Part shown: piece after piece, positions 47,855 through 56,417 of the stretch
Numbering within the stretch: the stretch's first letter is position 1
How the letters are laid out: each line of letters opens with the position of its first letter
NCBI RefSeq assembly: GCF_014204495.1
Contig: NZ_JACHLN010000001.1
Location: 186,001 to 250,000 of the forward strand
Source: Sphingomonas kyeonggiensis
GTDB lineage: Bacteria > Pseudomonadota > Alphaproteobacteria > Sphingomonadales > Sphingomonadaceae
Direction: 5' to 3'
DNA length: 64,000 nucleotides
The notes under the pieces: model-generated
Database searches by the model: none
What the model was told of the DNA's origin: nothing
Seen by the model: only the letters and a program-made list of their open reading frames with translations
Made by a program: the position numbers and the translations under genes

Positions 47855-48724
47855 TTACGATCGTGCCGTTTTCAGCCACCCCCGCGCCCGCGCTTCCGCC
47901 GCATAGGTGGCGCTGACCGGCACGCTGCCGCCGCCCGCCAGCAGCAGGCGCCATTTGCGGCCGTCACGCTCGGCGCTTTCGACTGCTTCGGCCGCGACCC
48001 AGGCGCCGCGATGGACCTGGAGGCCTTCGATGCCGGCGACTTCCTCGAGCGCGTCGCCAAAGCGGTAATGGAGCAGCGCGCTGGTCCCGTCGCGGCGGTG
48101 GATGCGGCAATAATGGTCCTCGGCCTCGATGGCGGCGAGATCGCAGGCGGCGACGCGGGCGCGGGCGAGCAGGCCGGTCTCGGCGCGGACCGGGCGCATC
48201 CGGCGGAGCAATATCCAGGCGACCGCCGAGCAGACGGTGAAGATCACCGCGCTGATCGCCGCCGCCCTGCCCCACACGTCGAGCGGCATCGCGCGCATCT
48301 CGAAACCGATCAGCCGGCCACAGGCCCAGATCTCGAAGGGGAGCGGCAGGTTCAGGGGGATGGTGCCGAGCAGCGAGATGCGCGGCCAGTCGGTCGGTTT
48401 GCGCACGCCCCAGGCGAAGAGCAGCTGCCATTTGAGCGCGTTCCAGCCCATCAGCAGCAGCCAGAAGGCGGCGCGAGTGTGGAGCGGCAGGCGCGCGGTG
48501 CCGAAGCCGCCGGTGACGGTCATCAGCGCGGCGGCGGCGAGGCAGGCGACCCAGAGCAGCGGGAAGCCCGGTATCGGCTTCCGGGGGAGTGCGCGTTTCG
48601 CGAAGCCGAGGACGCGCTTCGCGAAACCGCGCTTGCCGGCGGTGCGGGCGGCGGGGCCAGTGCGGAGCGACCGGGCGGCGGGCATGGCGGACAGGCTGCC
48701 ATGCGTGGGGGCTTGGGACAACAT
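47855..48724 (-). CDS. Membrane-bound LytTR-type response regulator
   Basis: The protein has 289 residues from ATG 48724, or 276 from ATG 48685. Four membrane helices (about 60-190) precede a C-terminal LytTR DNA-binding domain (about 200-285), with DLAAIEAEDHYCRIHRRDGT and FGDALEEVAGIEGLQVHRG, the typical conserved core. It lacks a receiver domain, so a signal would reach DNA through the membrane part. This architecture is common in sphingomonads. The open frame upstream reads through a repeat at 48764 and is rejected. Confidence 0.82.
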   Translation of the reverse strand: MLSQAPTHGSLSAMPAARSLRTGPAARTAGKRGFAKRVLGFAKRALPRKPIPGFPLLWVACLAAAALMTVTGGFGTARLPLHTRAAFWLLLMGWNALKWQLLFAWGVRKPTDWPRISLLGTIPLNLPLPFEIWACGRLIGFEMRAMPLDVWGRAAAISAVIFTVCSAVAWILLRRMRPVRAETGLLARARVAACDLAAIEAEDHYCRIHRRDGTSALLHYRFGDALEEVAGIEGLQVHRGAWVAAEAVESAERDGRKWRLLLAGGGSVPVSATYAAEARARGWLKTARS

Positions 48725-48763
48725 GGAGATAGTGATGTTCGGGAAAGCCAAGTCCCTCTTTTT

Positions 48764-48846
48764 CGTCATCCCCGCGAAGGCGGGGATCCAGAGTCGCAAA
48801 GGATATCGCTCTGTTACCCTGGATCCCCGCCTTCGCGGGGATGACG
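48764..48846. repeat. Paired palindromic repeat open in frame with the DUF1579 gene
   Basis: CGTCATCCCCGCGAAGGCGG and its inverse flank about 40 bases. Read on the plus strand it gives VIPAKAGIQ and LDPRLRGDD, the peptides that make repeats of this kind look like genes. Confidence 0.8.
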
Positions 48847-48866
48847 GGAATGGGATTGTCGCCGGG

Positions 48867-49436
48867 TTGAAGATTGCCCTCGCCGCGCTTGCCCTCGCCT
48901 TGCCCGCCGCCGCGCAGGCCCAGCATGCCGACAAGGCCGCGATGGCCGCGCAGGTGGAGGCGGCGCACAGGCTCGACTGGATGCACGGCAAGTGGCGCGG
49001 CGAGGCGCGGATGAAGATGCCGGGGGCGCCGGAACAGGTGGTCACCCATACCGAGCGGGTCGGCACGCTGCTCGACGGCACGATCACGGTGATCGAGGGC
49101 AAGGCGTTCAACCCGGACGGCAGCGTGCCGTTCAACGCCTTTGCCGTGGTCTCCTATGATCCGCAGACCAAGACCTATCTGATGAACAGCCATACCGGCG
49201 GGCGTTCGGGCAATTTCCCGCTCACGGTCAGCGAAACCGGCAAGGGCTATGTGTGGGAAGTGCCAGCCGGGCCCAAGGCGAAGGTGCGCTACACGGCGGT
49301 GTTCGACGGCACGACCTGGACCGAGACCGGCGATTTCGTTGCCGAGGGGCAGCCAGGCCGCCCCTTCTTCAAGATGGTGCTCAAGCGCGTCGGCGACAGC
49401 GACTGGCCGATGGCCGGAAGCATGACACGGGATTGA
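48867..49436 (+). CDS. Exported DUF1579-family protein
   Basis: The protein has 189 residues. The likely start is TTG 48867, giving a signal peptide (LKIALAALALALPAAAQAQ) that is cut after AQA. The mature part has LDWMHGKWRGEARMKMPGAP and the strand pattern of the DUF1579 beta barrel, which has no assigned function. An open frame from ATG 48723 would run through the repeat at 48764-48846 and give a poor N-terminus; the true start cannot be proven. The gene is divergent from the LytTR gene. Confidence 0.75.
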   Translation: MKIALAALALALPAAAQAQHADKAAMAAQVEAAHRLDWMHGKWRGEARMKMPGAPEQVVTHTERVGTLLDGTITVIEGKAFNPDGSVPFNAFAVVSYDPQTKTYLMNSHTGGRSGNFPLTVSETGKGYVWEVPAGPKAKVRYTAVFDGTTWTETGDFVAEGQPGRPFFKMVLKRVGDSDWPMAGSMTRD

Positions 49437-49456
49437 TTTTACTGGGCTCCTGCCAC

Positions 49457-49536
49457 TAGGGGCGCCTCGGGGGGTGGCGACGCAAGGGACGTTGCGGGTG
49501 CTGCCATGAGCCCCTAAAGTGACGCCGGTTCGTCAC
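49457..49536 (+). promoter_or_regulatory. Structured leader with palindrome upstream of btaA
   Basis: A 7-base outer stem (TAGGGGC 49457-49463 / GCCCCTA 49510-49516) encloses a wobble-paired GGTGGC / GCTGCC and an inner CGCAA / TTGCG hairpin. It is followed by the perfect palindrome GTGACG-CCGGTT-CGTCAC (49519-49536). The hairpin may end the preceding transcript or act as a 5' leader of btaAB; the palindrome is a possible operator. I do not see a convincing Pho box. Confidence 0.4.
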
Positions 49537-49595
49537 AAAGGGGTAATAGGGCGTGGCGGACCACCGCTCGCCCGCGGGGCGTCCAGGAGCTACTG

Positions 49596-50840
49596 ATGGG
49601 TTCGATTACCAAGACGCCGAAGAATGTCGCCGTCCGCGGCGCCGTGCATCGCCATGAGCACATGACCAAGGAAGGCCTGCTCGAGCGCGCCTTTACCTTC
49701 GCGTTCCGCGGGCTCGTCTACCCGCAGATCTGGGAAGACCCGGTGATCGACATGGAAGCGCTGCAGCTCCAGCCGGACCATCACATGGTGACCATCGCCT
49801 CGGGCGGCTGCAACGTCTTCTCGTACCTGACGGCGAACCCGGCGAAGATCACCGCGGTGGACCTGAACCCGGCGCATATCGCGCTCAACAACCTCAAGAA
49901 GCAGGCGGCGCTCAACCTGCCCGACTATGCTTCGTTCCACCGCTTCTTCGGCCAGGCCAACAAGGCCGAGAATGTCGAGGCCTATCGCCAGCATATCGCG
50001 CCGCACCTCGATGCGCCGTATCGCGACTATTGGGAGCGCCGCGGCCTGAACGGCACGCGCCGCATCGATGCGTTCAAGCACGGCTTCTACAAATACGGGC
50101 TGCTCGGCCGGCTGATCGGCTTCGTCCACTGGCTGGCGAACCGCTACGGCATCGATCCGCGCGAGATCCTCGCGGCGAAGAATATCGAGGAGCAGCGCCA
50201 GATCTTCGAGACGCGCTTCGCGCCGTTCTTCGAGAAGAAGTTCCTGCGCTGGCTGGTCGACCAGCCAGCCGCGCTGTTCGGCTTCGGCATTCCGCCGGCG
50301 CAGTATGACCTGCTCAAGATCGACGACCAGGCGGGGATCACCGGCGCGCTGCGCAGCCGCCTCAAGAAGCTCGCCTGCGACTTCGACCTGAAGGACAATT
50401 TCTACGCCTGGCAGGCATTCGGCCGCGGCTATGGCGAAGGGCCGGACGCGCCGCTGCCGCCCTATCTGGAGGCGAAGAACTGGGACGTGGTGCGCGAACG
50501 CGCCGACCGCGTCGAGATCCGCCACACCAACTATGCCGATTATCTCGAGACGATGCCGGCCCAGTCGCTCGACCGCTATATCCTGCTCGACGCGCAGGAC
50601 TGGATGACCGACGAGCAGCTCACCCGCATCTGGGGCGAGATCACCCGCACCGCCAAGCCGGGTGCGCGCGTGCTCTATCGCACCGCGGCGATCCCCGATG
50701 TGGTGAAGGGCCATATTCCCGACGAGCTGATGAACCAGTGGGAATATGAGGACCAGGCCAAGCTCGACGACTGGACGCGCCGCGACCGCTCCTCGGTCTA
50801 TGGCGCGACCCACGTCTGGACGCTGAAGCCGCACGCATGA
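49596..50840 (+). CDS. btaA: BtaA, SAM:diacylglycerol 3-amino-3-carboxypropyltransferase
   Basis: The protein has 414 residues (DUF3419 family). Features are LVYPQIWEDPVIDMEAL, the SAM site HMVTIASGGCNVFSYL with TAVDLNPAHIALNNLK, and the C-terminal YILLDAQDWMTDEQL. BtaA moves the aminocarboxypropyl group of SAM to diacylglycerol, the first step to the betaine lipid DGTS. It works at the membrane face and is induced by phosphate limitation in relatives. It overlaps btaB in ATGA. Confidence 0.93.
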   Translation: MGSITKTPKNVAVRGAVHRHEHMTKEGLLERAFTFAFRGLVYPQIWEDPVIDMEALQLQPDHHMVTIASGGCNVFSYLTANPAKITAVDLNPAHIALNNLKKQAALNLPDYASFHRFFGQANKAENVEAYRQHIAPHLDAPYRDYWERRGLNGTRRIDAFKHGFYKYGLLGRLIGFVHWLANRYGIDPREILAAKNIEEQRQIFETRFAPFFEKKFLRWLVDQPAALFGFGIPPAQYDLLKIDDQAGITGALRSRLKKLACDFDLKDNFYAWQAFGRGYGEGPDAPLPPYLEAKNWDVVRERADRVEIRHTNYADYLETMPAQSLDRYILLDAQDWMTDEQLTRIWGEITRTAKPGARVLYRTAAIPDVVKGHIPDELMNQWEYEDQAKLDDWTRRDRSSVYGATHVWTLKPHA

Positions 50841-51499
50841 GCGCCGCCACCGGGGACGCCGACCAGAAGGGGCTGATGGACGCGACCTACGCGCTCCATC
50901 GCCACTTCTACGACTTCACGCGGAAGTTCTACCTGCTGGGGCGCGACGCGCTGATCCGCGGGCTGAACCCGCCCAGGGGCGGCACGGTGCTGGAGGTGGG
51001 CTGCGGCACGGCGCGCAACCTGATCGTGGCGGCGAAGCGCTTCCCCGAGGCGCGCTTCTTCGGCTTCGACATCAGCGAGGCGATGCTGGAGACGGCGCGC
51101 GCCTCGGTCGAGAAGAATGGCCTCAGCGGCAAGATCACGCTGGCGCAGGCGGACGCGGGCGCGTTCGACGTGAGCACGCTGTTCGGGGTCGAGAAGCTCG
51201 ACCGGGTGTTCATGAGCTACACGCTCTCGATGATCCCGCCCTGGGTGGAAGCGATCGAGCTGGGCGCGAAGGCGCTGGCGCCGGGCGGCAGCCTGCACAT
51301 CGTCGATTTCGGCCAGTATGAGAAGCTGCCGAAGTTCGCCAGGCGACTGCACTTCAAATCGCTCAACGACTTCCACGTCTATCCGCGCGACACGCTGCCC
51401 GCAGTGCTCAAGCGCATCGCCGAGGAGGAAGGGCTGCGGCTCGACTTCCGCTCGACCCTGCGCGGCTATGTGTGGAGCGCGACGCTGACGCGGGACTGA
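50837..51499 (+). CDS. btaB: BtaB, SAM-dependent N-methyltransferase for betaine lipid
   Basis: The protein has 220 residues, a class I methyltransferase. Motif I is VLEVGCGTARN, followed by FFGFDISEAMLETA and FMSYTLSMIPPW. BtaB adds three methyl groups to the homoserine head group made by BtaA, completing DGTS. The four-base overlap with btaA ties the two activities. A membrane LuxR-type regulator gene starts three bases after its stop. Confidence 0.92.
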   Translation: MSAATGDADQKGLMDATYALHRHFYDFTRKFYLLGRDALIRGLNPPRGGTVLEVGCGTARNLIVAAKRFPEARFFGFDISEAMLETARASVEKNGLSGKITLAQADAGAFDVSTLFGVEKLDRVFMSYTLSMIPPWVEAIELGAKALAPGGSLHIVDFGQYEKLPKFARRLHFKSLNDFHVYPRDTLPAVLKRIAEEEGLRLDFRSTLRGYVWSATLTRD

Positions 51500-51501
51500 G
51501 C

Positions 51502-51915
51502 TTGGCCCGGCGCATCGTCCTGTACGGCGCGCTGCTCGCGGCGGGGACGCTGCTGCTCCAATGGCTCGACTACCAGCGGCTGGTGCGCTCGCACATCGGC
51601 GACGTCTATGTCTTCCTGATCGCGGGCGGCTTCCTGGCGCTGGGCATCTGGCTCGGCGTGCGCGGGATCGCCCGGCCGGCTCCGCCCGGGTTCGACGGCA
51701 ATCCGCAGGCGGTGGCGGCGCTGGGGCTGTCGCCGCGCGAGCTGGAGGTGCTCGACCAGCTGCTCGCCGGGCGATCGAACCAGGAAATCGCTGACGTGCT
51801 GGGCGTGTCGCTCAACACGGTGAAGACGCATGTCGCGCGGCTGCTCGAGAAACTGGGCGCGAAGCGACGCGGCGACGCCGTAGCGCGGGCACGCGAACTG
51901 GGGATCCTGCGCTAG
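51502..51915 (+). CDS. Small LuxR-type HTH protein with N-terminal membrane segments
   Basis: The protein has 137 residues from TTG 51502 (147 from GTG 51472, which overlaps btaB). Two membrane helices (about 5-20 and 36-54) precede a LuxR/FixJ HTH: LSPRELEVLDQLLAGRSNQE, IADVLGVSLNTVKTHVARLL. There is no receiver or ligand domain. Being downstream of btaAB it may respond to membrane state and regulate lipid genes, but that is inference. Start choice is uncertain. Confidence 0.75.
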   Translation: MARRIVLYGALLAAGTLLLQWLDYQRLVRSHIGDVYVFLIAGGFLALGIWLGVRGIARPAPPGFDGNPQAVAALGLSPRELEVLDQLLAGRSNQEIADVLGVSLNTVKTHVARLLEKLGAKRRGDAVARARELGILR

Positions 51916-52004
51916 TTTCACGCAAATCATCCTTTCGGGGGATTGCCGCAGCGGCTTGCGGCGCGGCTGATCGGGGCGCAACCTGACCCGAGGGGAGAAA
52001 CGAA

Positions 52005-52550
52005 ATGCTGCGCACCAGCCTGACCTATGGCGTAATCGGCGGGCTGATCGCCGGGGGCGTGCTGTCCGTCGTCGTGCTCAACTTCGAAGGCGCCACCGGC
52101 CAATACGGCATGGCGATCGGCTATCTGATCATGCTGATCGGCCTGAGCACCATCTTCCTGGCGATCAAGCGCCAGCGCGACTTGGCGGGCGGCGGCGTGA
52201 TCCGCTTCCTGCCCGCGCTCGGCATGGGGCTGGCGATCAGCCTGGTCGCCGGCATCGTCTATGCGATCTGCTGGGACCTGGCGCTCGCCACGATCGGCAT
52301 CGACGCGTTCATCGACAAGTTCGCCGGGGCGATGCTCGAGGGCAAGACCGGCGCGGAGCTGGCCAAGGCGCAGGCGGAGATGGAAGGCTTCCGTACCGCC
52401 TATCACAACCCGTTCTTCCGGCTGCCGATGACCTTCACCGAGATCTTCCCGGTGGGCGTGATCGTGTCGCTCGTCTCGGCGCTACTGCTGCGCAACAGCC
52501 GCTTCCTGCCGGCGGCGCGGGTGGAGGAAGAGCAAAGCTCGGAAGCGTGA
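52005..52550 (+). CDS. DUF4199-family membrane protein
   Basis: The protein has 181 residues with four membrane helices (about 7-27, 35-54, 70-95 and 145-165). It has the family opening SLTYGVIGGLIAGG and the polar stretch KTGAELAKAQAEMEGFRTAY before the last helix. DUF4199 has no known function. GAGGGGAGAAACGAA precedes the ATG. The 89-base gap before it holds its promoter. Confidence 0.8.
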   Translation: MLRTSLTYGVIGGLIAGGVLSVVVLNFEGATGQYGMAIGYLIMLIGLSTIFLAIKRQRDLAGGGVIRFLPALGMGLAISLVAGIVYAICWDLALATIGIDAFIDKFAGAMLEGKTGAELAKAQAEMEGFRTAYHNPFFRLPMTFTEIFPVGVIVSLVSALLLRNSRFLPAARVEEEQSSEA

Positions 52551-52559
52551 ACAACCTAG

Positions 52560-52636
52560 CTCCCCGGCGAAAGCCGGAGCCCAGGGCCGCAATCAAGTCG
52601 GATGAGAAACCCTGGGCCCCGGCTTTCGCCGGGGAA
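52560..52636. repeat. Paired palindromic repeat between DUF4199 and hemA ends
   Basis: CTCCCCGGCGAAAGCCGGAG and its inverse copy TTTCGCCGGGGAA face each other between two convergent genes, where they can help stop transcription on both strands. Confidence 0.78.
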
Positions 52637-52647
52637 CAGGAAGGAAA

Positions 52648-53889
52648 TCACGCCGCGCGGCGGAGTTCCAGGCGGCCCCAGATCTCGACCAGCGCATCGA
52701 CCAGCTCGCGCATCATGCTCTCGTCATGCGCGGGGCCGGGGGTGAAGCGCAGGCGCTCGGTGCCGCGGGGGACCGTCGGGTAATTGATCGGCTGGACGTA
52801 GACGCCATATTCGGCGAGCAGGATGTCGCTGATCTTCTTGGCCTTGACCGGATCGCCGACCATCAGCGGCACGATGTGCGTGGTCGATGGCATCACCGGC
52901 AGGCCAGCCTCGGCCATCATCGCCTTGAGCTTCGCCGCCGCCGCCTGCTGGCCGTCGCGCTCTTCCGACGAGCCCTTGAGGTGGCGCACGCTCGCCAGCG
53001 CGCCGGCGACGAGCACCGGCGAGAGCGAGGTGGTGAAGATGAAGCCCGGCGCATAGCTGCGGATCACGTCGATGATCATCTGGTCGGCCGCGATATAGCC
53101 GCCCATCACGCCGAACGCCTTGCCGAGCGTGCCCTCGATGATCGTCAGACGGTCGGCCAGCCCCTCGCGGTCCGAGATGCCGCCACCGCGCGGGCCGTAC
53201 ATGCCGACGGCATGGACCTCGTCGAGATAGGTCAGCGCATTGTATTTGTCGGCCAAGTCGCAGATCTCGGCGATCGGCGCGATATCGGCGTCCATCGAAT
53301 AGACGCTCTCGAACGCGATCAGCTTGGGAACGCCCGGATCATCCGCCGAGAGCAGTTCCTCGAGATGGGCCAGGTCGTTGTGACGGAAGACGCGCTTCTC
53401 GCAGCCCGAATTGCGGATGCCCGCGATCATCGAGGCATGGTTCAGCTCGTCAGAATAGACGATGCAGCCCGGCAGCACCTTGGCGAGGGTGGAGAGCGTC
53501 GCTTCGTTCGAGACATAGCCCGAGGTGAAGAGCAGCGCGTTCTGCTTGCCGTGGAGATCGGCGAGCTCGGCCTCCAGATCGATATGGTAATGGGTGTTGC
53601 CGCCGATGTTGCGCGTGCCACCCGAGCCGGCACCGACGTCGTGGAGGGCTTCCTCCATCGCGGCGATCACCTTCGGGTGCTGGCCCATCGCCAGATAATC
53701 GTTCGAGCACCAGACGGTGATCGGCTTCGGGCCGTTATGGCCGGCGAAGCAGCGCGCATTGGGGAACATGCCCTTGTTGCGCAAAATATCGATGAAGACG
53801 CGGTAGCGGCCCTCGGCATGCAGCCGGTCGATCGCGGACGTGAAAACCCGGGAATAATCGACGGGCGCTGTGCTGTCTGCGCTGTGCAT
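52648..53889 (-). CDS. hemA: 5-aminolevulinate synthase
   Basis: The protein has 413 residues of the alpha-oxoamine synthase family. The PLP lysine is in [14 protein letters not shown], with [33 protein letters not shown] and [14 protein letters not shown]. It makes ALA from glycine and succinyl-CoA, the C4 route of haem synthesis found in alphaproteobacteria. The gene stands alone; the 232 bases upstream contain its promoter and that of a small gene on the other strand. Confidence 0.97.
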   Translation of the reverse strand: MHSADSTAPVDYSRVFTSAIDRLHAEGRYRVFIDILRNKGMFPNARCFAGHNGPKPITVWCSNDYLAMGQHPKVIAAMEEALHDVGAGSGGTRNIGGNTHYHIDLEAELADLHGKQNALLFTSGYVSNEATLSTLAKVLPGCIVYSDELNHASMIAGIRNSGCEKRVFRHNDLAHLEELLSADDPGVPKLIAFESVYSMDADIAPIAEICDLADKYNALTYLDEVHAVGMYGPRGGGISDREGLADRLTIIEGTLGKAFGVMGGYIAADQMIIDVIRSYAPGFIFTTSLSPVLVAGALASVRHLKGSSEERDGQQAAAAKLKAMMAEAGLPVMPSTTHIVPLMVGDPVKAKKISDILLAEYGVYVQPINYPTVPRGTERLRFTPGPAHDESMMRELVDALVEIWGRLELRRAA

Positions 53890-54121
53890 ATCGTGTTCCT
53901 ACCGCCAAAGTCCGGCGATTTCCAGTTGGACATAATGCCTAATCGGACCGGAATTTAGCGCCTTTGATCCAAAGCAAAATCCGGTTTGGCCGGAATTGAT
54001 ATGCGTTGGTTCGGAAGTCGATCCCGCTGTGGTACATTGATCGCATCGCGGGCGAGTCGGCACCCAAGCATAGCCCGCGGCTGAGAGACTAGGGCTCCCG
54101 CTTGCGAATGGAGCATCCGCA

Positions 54122-54289
54122 ATGAGCTCGAGAGACATAGAATATTACCGGAAGCGCGAGCGCGAGGAGCGCGAGCATGCGGCGCGCGCCGACGACACCA
54201 CGGCACGGCGCGTGCACCAGGAAATGGCCGAACGCTATTCGGCACGGCTGCGCGACATGGTCGCGACGGTGCCGGTGGCGCAGGCCTGA
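54122..54289 (+). CDS. Short charged helical protein, 55 residues
   Basis: The ORF starts MSSRDIEYYRKREREEREHA and ends at TGA 54287-54289. It is rich in Glu and Arg, predicted fully helical, and has no signal or membrane part. Very similar short proteins are familiar from sphingomonads, without known function. GGAG lies 8-11 bases upstream. The ORF is compact, reads cleanly and sits in an otherwise empty gap, which supports it. Confidence 0.6.
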   Translation: MSSRDIEYYRKREREEREHAARADDTTARRVHQEMAERYSARLRDMVATVPVAQA

Positions 54290-54312
54290 GGTCAGCTTTT
54301 GCCCCCTGACCG

Positions 54313-54389
54313 TTCCCCGGCGAAAGCCGGGGCGCAGAGTCACAAGCGACTCGGATGAGAAACCCTGGGCCCCGGCCTTCGCCGGGGAA
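54313..54389. repeat. Paired palindromic repeat before murI end
   Basis: TTCCCCGGCGAAAGCCGGGG and its inverse are separated by about 37 bases; it lies between the short helical gene and the end of murI. Confidence 0.78.
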
Positions 54390-54421
54390 CCGCAGGTGCT
54401 CGGGAGCCTCCTGGAGAGAGC

Positions 54422-55219
54422 TTACAGCGACTCGATTCCCGCTAGCCCGTAGCGCGCCAGCGCGGGGACGAGCGCATCGGTGCGGGCGCTGCGGGCGGTG
54501 AAGACCGCCTTGCCCGGAACCGGAGCGGCCGGCCATTGCTGCCCTTCCGTCAGATAGGCGACGCGCCGGGCGATGCCGGGGCCGCCATCGACGAAGCGGA
54601 CCGGATGCGGCGCAGCGGCGGCGAGCTCGGCCTCGACCAGCGGGAAATGGGTGCAGGCGTTGACGATCACGTCGATCCGCTCGCCGCCCGGCTGGTCGAA
54701 CAGCCCGGCGAGCACCGCGCGCATCCGCTCGGGCACCGGCGCCACGCCCTCCAGCGAAGCTTCGGCGATCTCGACCAGCTCGGCCGAGCCGTGGCGCAGC
54801 ACGATGCAATCGCCGGCGAAGCGTGCGGCGAGATCGTCGACATAGGGCTGGCGGACGGTCGCCTCGGTGCCGAGCACACCGATCACGCGGCTCCGGCTGA
54901 TTTCGGCGGCGGGCTTGATCGCGGGAACAGTGCCGACGATCGGCACGTCGAGCGCTGCGCGGACATGCTGGAGCGCGATCGTGGAGGCGGTGTTGCAGGC
55001 GATGACGATCAGGCGCGGATCATAGCGCTCCGCCAGTCGCCCGAGCAGCGCCGGCACGCGCGCGGCGATCTCGCCTTCGCTGCGGGTGCCATAGGGGAAG
55101 CCCGCCGAATCCGCGACATAGACCAGCGGCGCATGCGGCAGCAGCGCGGCGGTGGGCGCCAGCACCGAAAGCCCGCCCATGCCGGAATCGAAGAACAAGA
55201 TGGGGCGATTGTCGGTCAT
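54422..55219 (-). CDS. murI: Glutamate racemase
   Basis: The protein has 265 residues. It has the FDSGMGGLSVL opening and the two catalytic cysteines in VIACNTAST and VNACTHFP. It makes D-glutamate for peptidoglycan. The ATG at 55219 gives MTDNRPILFFDSGMGG. No ribosome site stands out. The gene is monocistronic, flanked by repeats on both sides. Confidence 0.95.
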   Translation of the reverse strand: MTDNRPILFFDSGMGGLSVLAPTAALLPHAPLVYVADSAGFPYGTRSEGEIAARVPALLGRLAERYDPRLIVIACNTASTIALQHVRAALDVPIVGTVPAIKPAAEISRSRVIGVLGTEATVRQPYVDDLAARFAGDCIVLRHGSAELVEIAEASLEGVAPVPERMRAVLAGLFDQPGGERIDVIVNACTHFPLVEAELAAAAPHPVRFVDGGPGIARRVAYLTEGQQWPAAPVPGKAVFTARSARTDALVPALARYGLAGIESL

Positions 55220-55347
55220 CGCCGCGGGGCATGGCTCCGCAGCCGGTGAGCGTCAACCGCCCCGAGTTTCGGAAACACCCCCGAGGGGGATTCTATCTGG
55301 CCTCGATTCCCCTGATGCTGCGCGTGGCGCCCGGCCTTGAGGCAACT

Positions 55348-55484
55348 CAATCCTCCCCCGGAGGGGGAGGGGGACCAGCGCAGCTGGTGGAGGGGTATTC
55401 TCCGCCAGCGACATGGCCTGCGGCGCGCTACCCCTCCCCCACCAGCTTCGCTGGCGGTCCCCCTCCCCCTCCGGGGGAGGATTG
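55348..55484. repeat. 137-base palindromic dispersed repeat, copy 2
   Basis: The ends CAATCCTCCCCCGGAGGGGG and the inverse match copy 1 at 23880-24012; the centre differs more (TCTCCGCCAGCGACATGGCC). It fills the space before the HTH/EF-hand gene. No coding potential is supported. Confidence 0.8.
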
Positions 55485-55512
55485 CAGCACTACCGCGGTC
55501 GACGGGCTCAAA

Positions 55513-56292
55513 TCAGTTGCGCGGCTTCCAGTTGGCCGGGATGCCCATGGCGAGGACCATCGGGCGGCGCGTGGCGATATATTCGTCCTTGCTCACCTTG
55601 CCGTCGCCGTTGGTGTCGAAGCGGGCGAGGAACATCCGGCCGCCCTGCTCCGCCCCGACATCCTTGCGCGGGCCGTTGTTGACGCTGACCGAGGCGCGCG
55701 GCGCCTCGTTCGCCTCGAGATAGCCCGACTTGTCCTTGTCCATCGTCGCGAAGCTCTGCGCGAGATAGGCAGTGGCCTGCTCCGGCGTGGCGGGCACGAA
55801 CGGCCCGTCATACATCTTCATCTTCTGCTGGGGCGCGGGCGCGCTCTGCTGCGGTGCCGGGGCGCCGTGCAGCGTGAGGGCCAGGGCGGCCGCCGCGATC
55901 GTGATGCTCATTGCAATTCCTCCAATCCACCACCGGCGCCTTCCGCCGGGACACCACCAGCGTCTCTCGCTGGGGTGAAGCGTGATGTGCAGCCTTGCGG
56001 GATCGATCACGAGGTCCGCCGCATGGGGTACCAGCGCCTGGGACTGGGACTCGGCCTGGACGAGCAGCCGTGCCGCCTGGAGCGAGGAGGAGAGGCCGAG
56101 CTTGGTGCGGGCCATCTTGAGCCGCTTCTCCACCGCGTGCGGCGAGACGCCGAGCTCGATCGCCATTTCCTTGGCGGTCTGGGGAAGCAGGCGGCGGCGC
56201 AGGCATTCCTTTTCGTTTTCGGTCAGCCGGCTGATCGCCGCCTGCATTCGCTCATCCAGCACCAAACGCTCCCCGACACCCGCAGCACCCAC
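55513..56292 (-). CDS. Membrane HTH/EF-hand fusion protein
   Basis: The protein has up to 259 residues. Part 1 is a LuxR-like HTH (about 22-68, TAKEMAIELGVSPHAVEKRL). A Trp/Arg stretch and one membrane helix (about 124-143) follow. Part 2 is a Pro-rich linker and two EF-hands with full 12-residue loops, DKDKSGYLEANE (185-196) and DTNGDGKVSKDE (226-237). With the HTH inside, the EF-hands would face the periplasm. An internal ATG (55911) with GGAGGA seven bases upstream could make a separate exported EF-hand protein of 132 residues. The main start is GTG 56262 (after GGGGAG) or GTG 56292. Confidence 0.7.
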   Translation of the reverse strand: MGAAGVGERLVLDERMQAAISRLTENEKECLRRRLLPQTAKEMAIELGVSPHAVEKRLKMARTKLGLSSSLQAARLLVQAESQSQALVPHAADLVIDPARLHITLHPSERRWWCPGGRRRWWIGGIAMSITIAAAALALTLHGAPAPQQSAPAPQQKMKMYDGPFVPATPEQATAYLAQSFATMDKDKSGYLEANEAPRASVSVNNGPRKDVGAEQGGRMFLARFDTNGDGKVSKDEYIATRRPMVLAMGIPANWKPRN

Positions 56293-56417
56293 GCACTTCG
56301 TCGCGCCACGCTAGGGCAAAGTCGAGTTTCGCCCAAGTCGGAGCGATTGGTACCCCATCCACATTGCGCGACCGTGGCCAGCCACTATGTTGGCACCGGA
56401 TTGGGGGAGCGGATTTC

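Noticed and set aside
49457..49595. SAM riboswitch before btaA
   Set aside because: The fold and conserved bases do not match the SAM-I, SAM-II or SAH patterns I know, so it is only called a structured leader.
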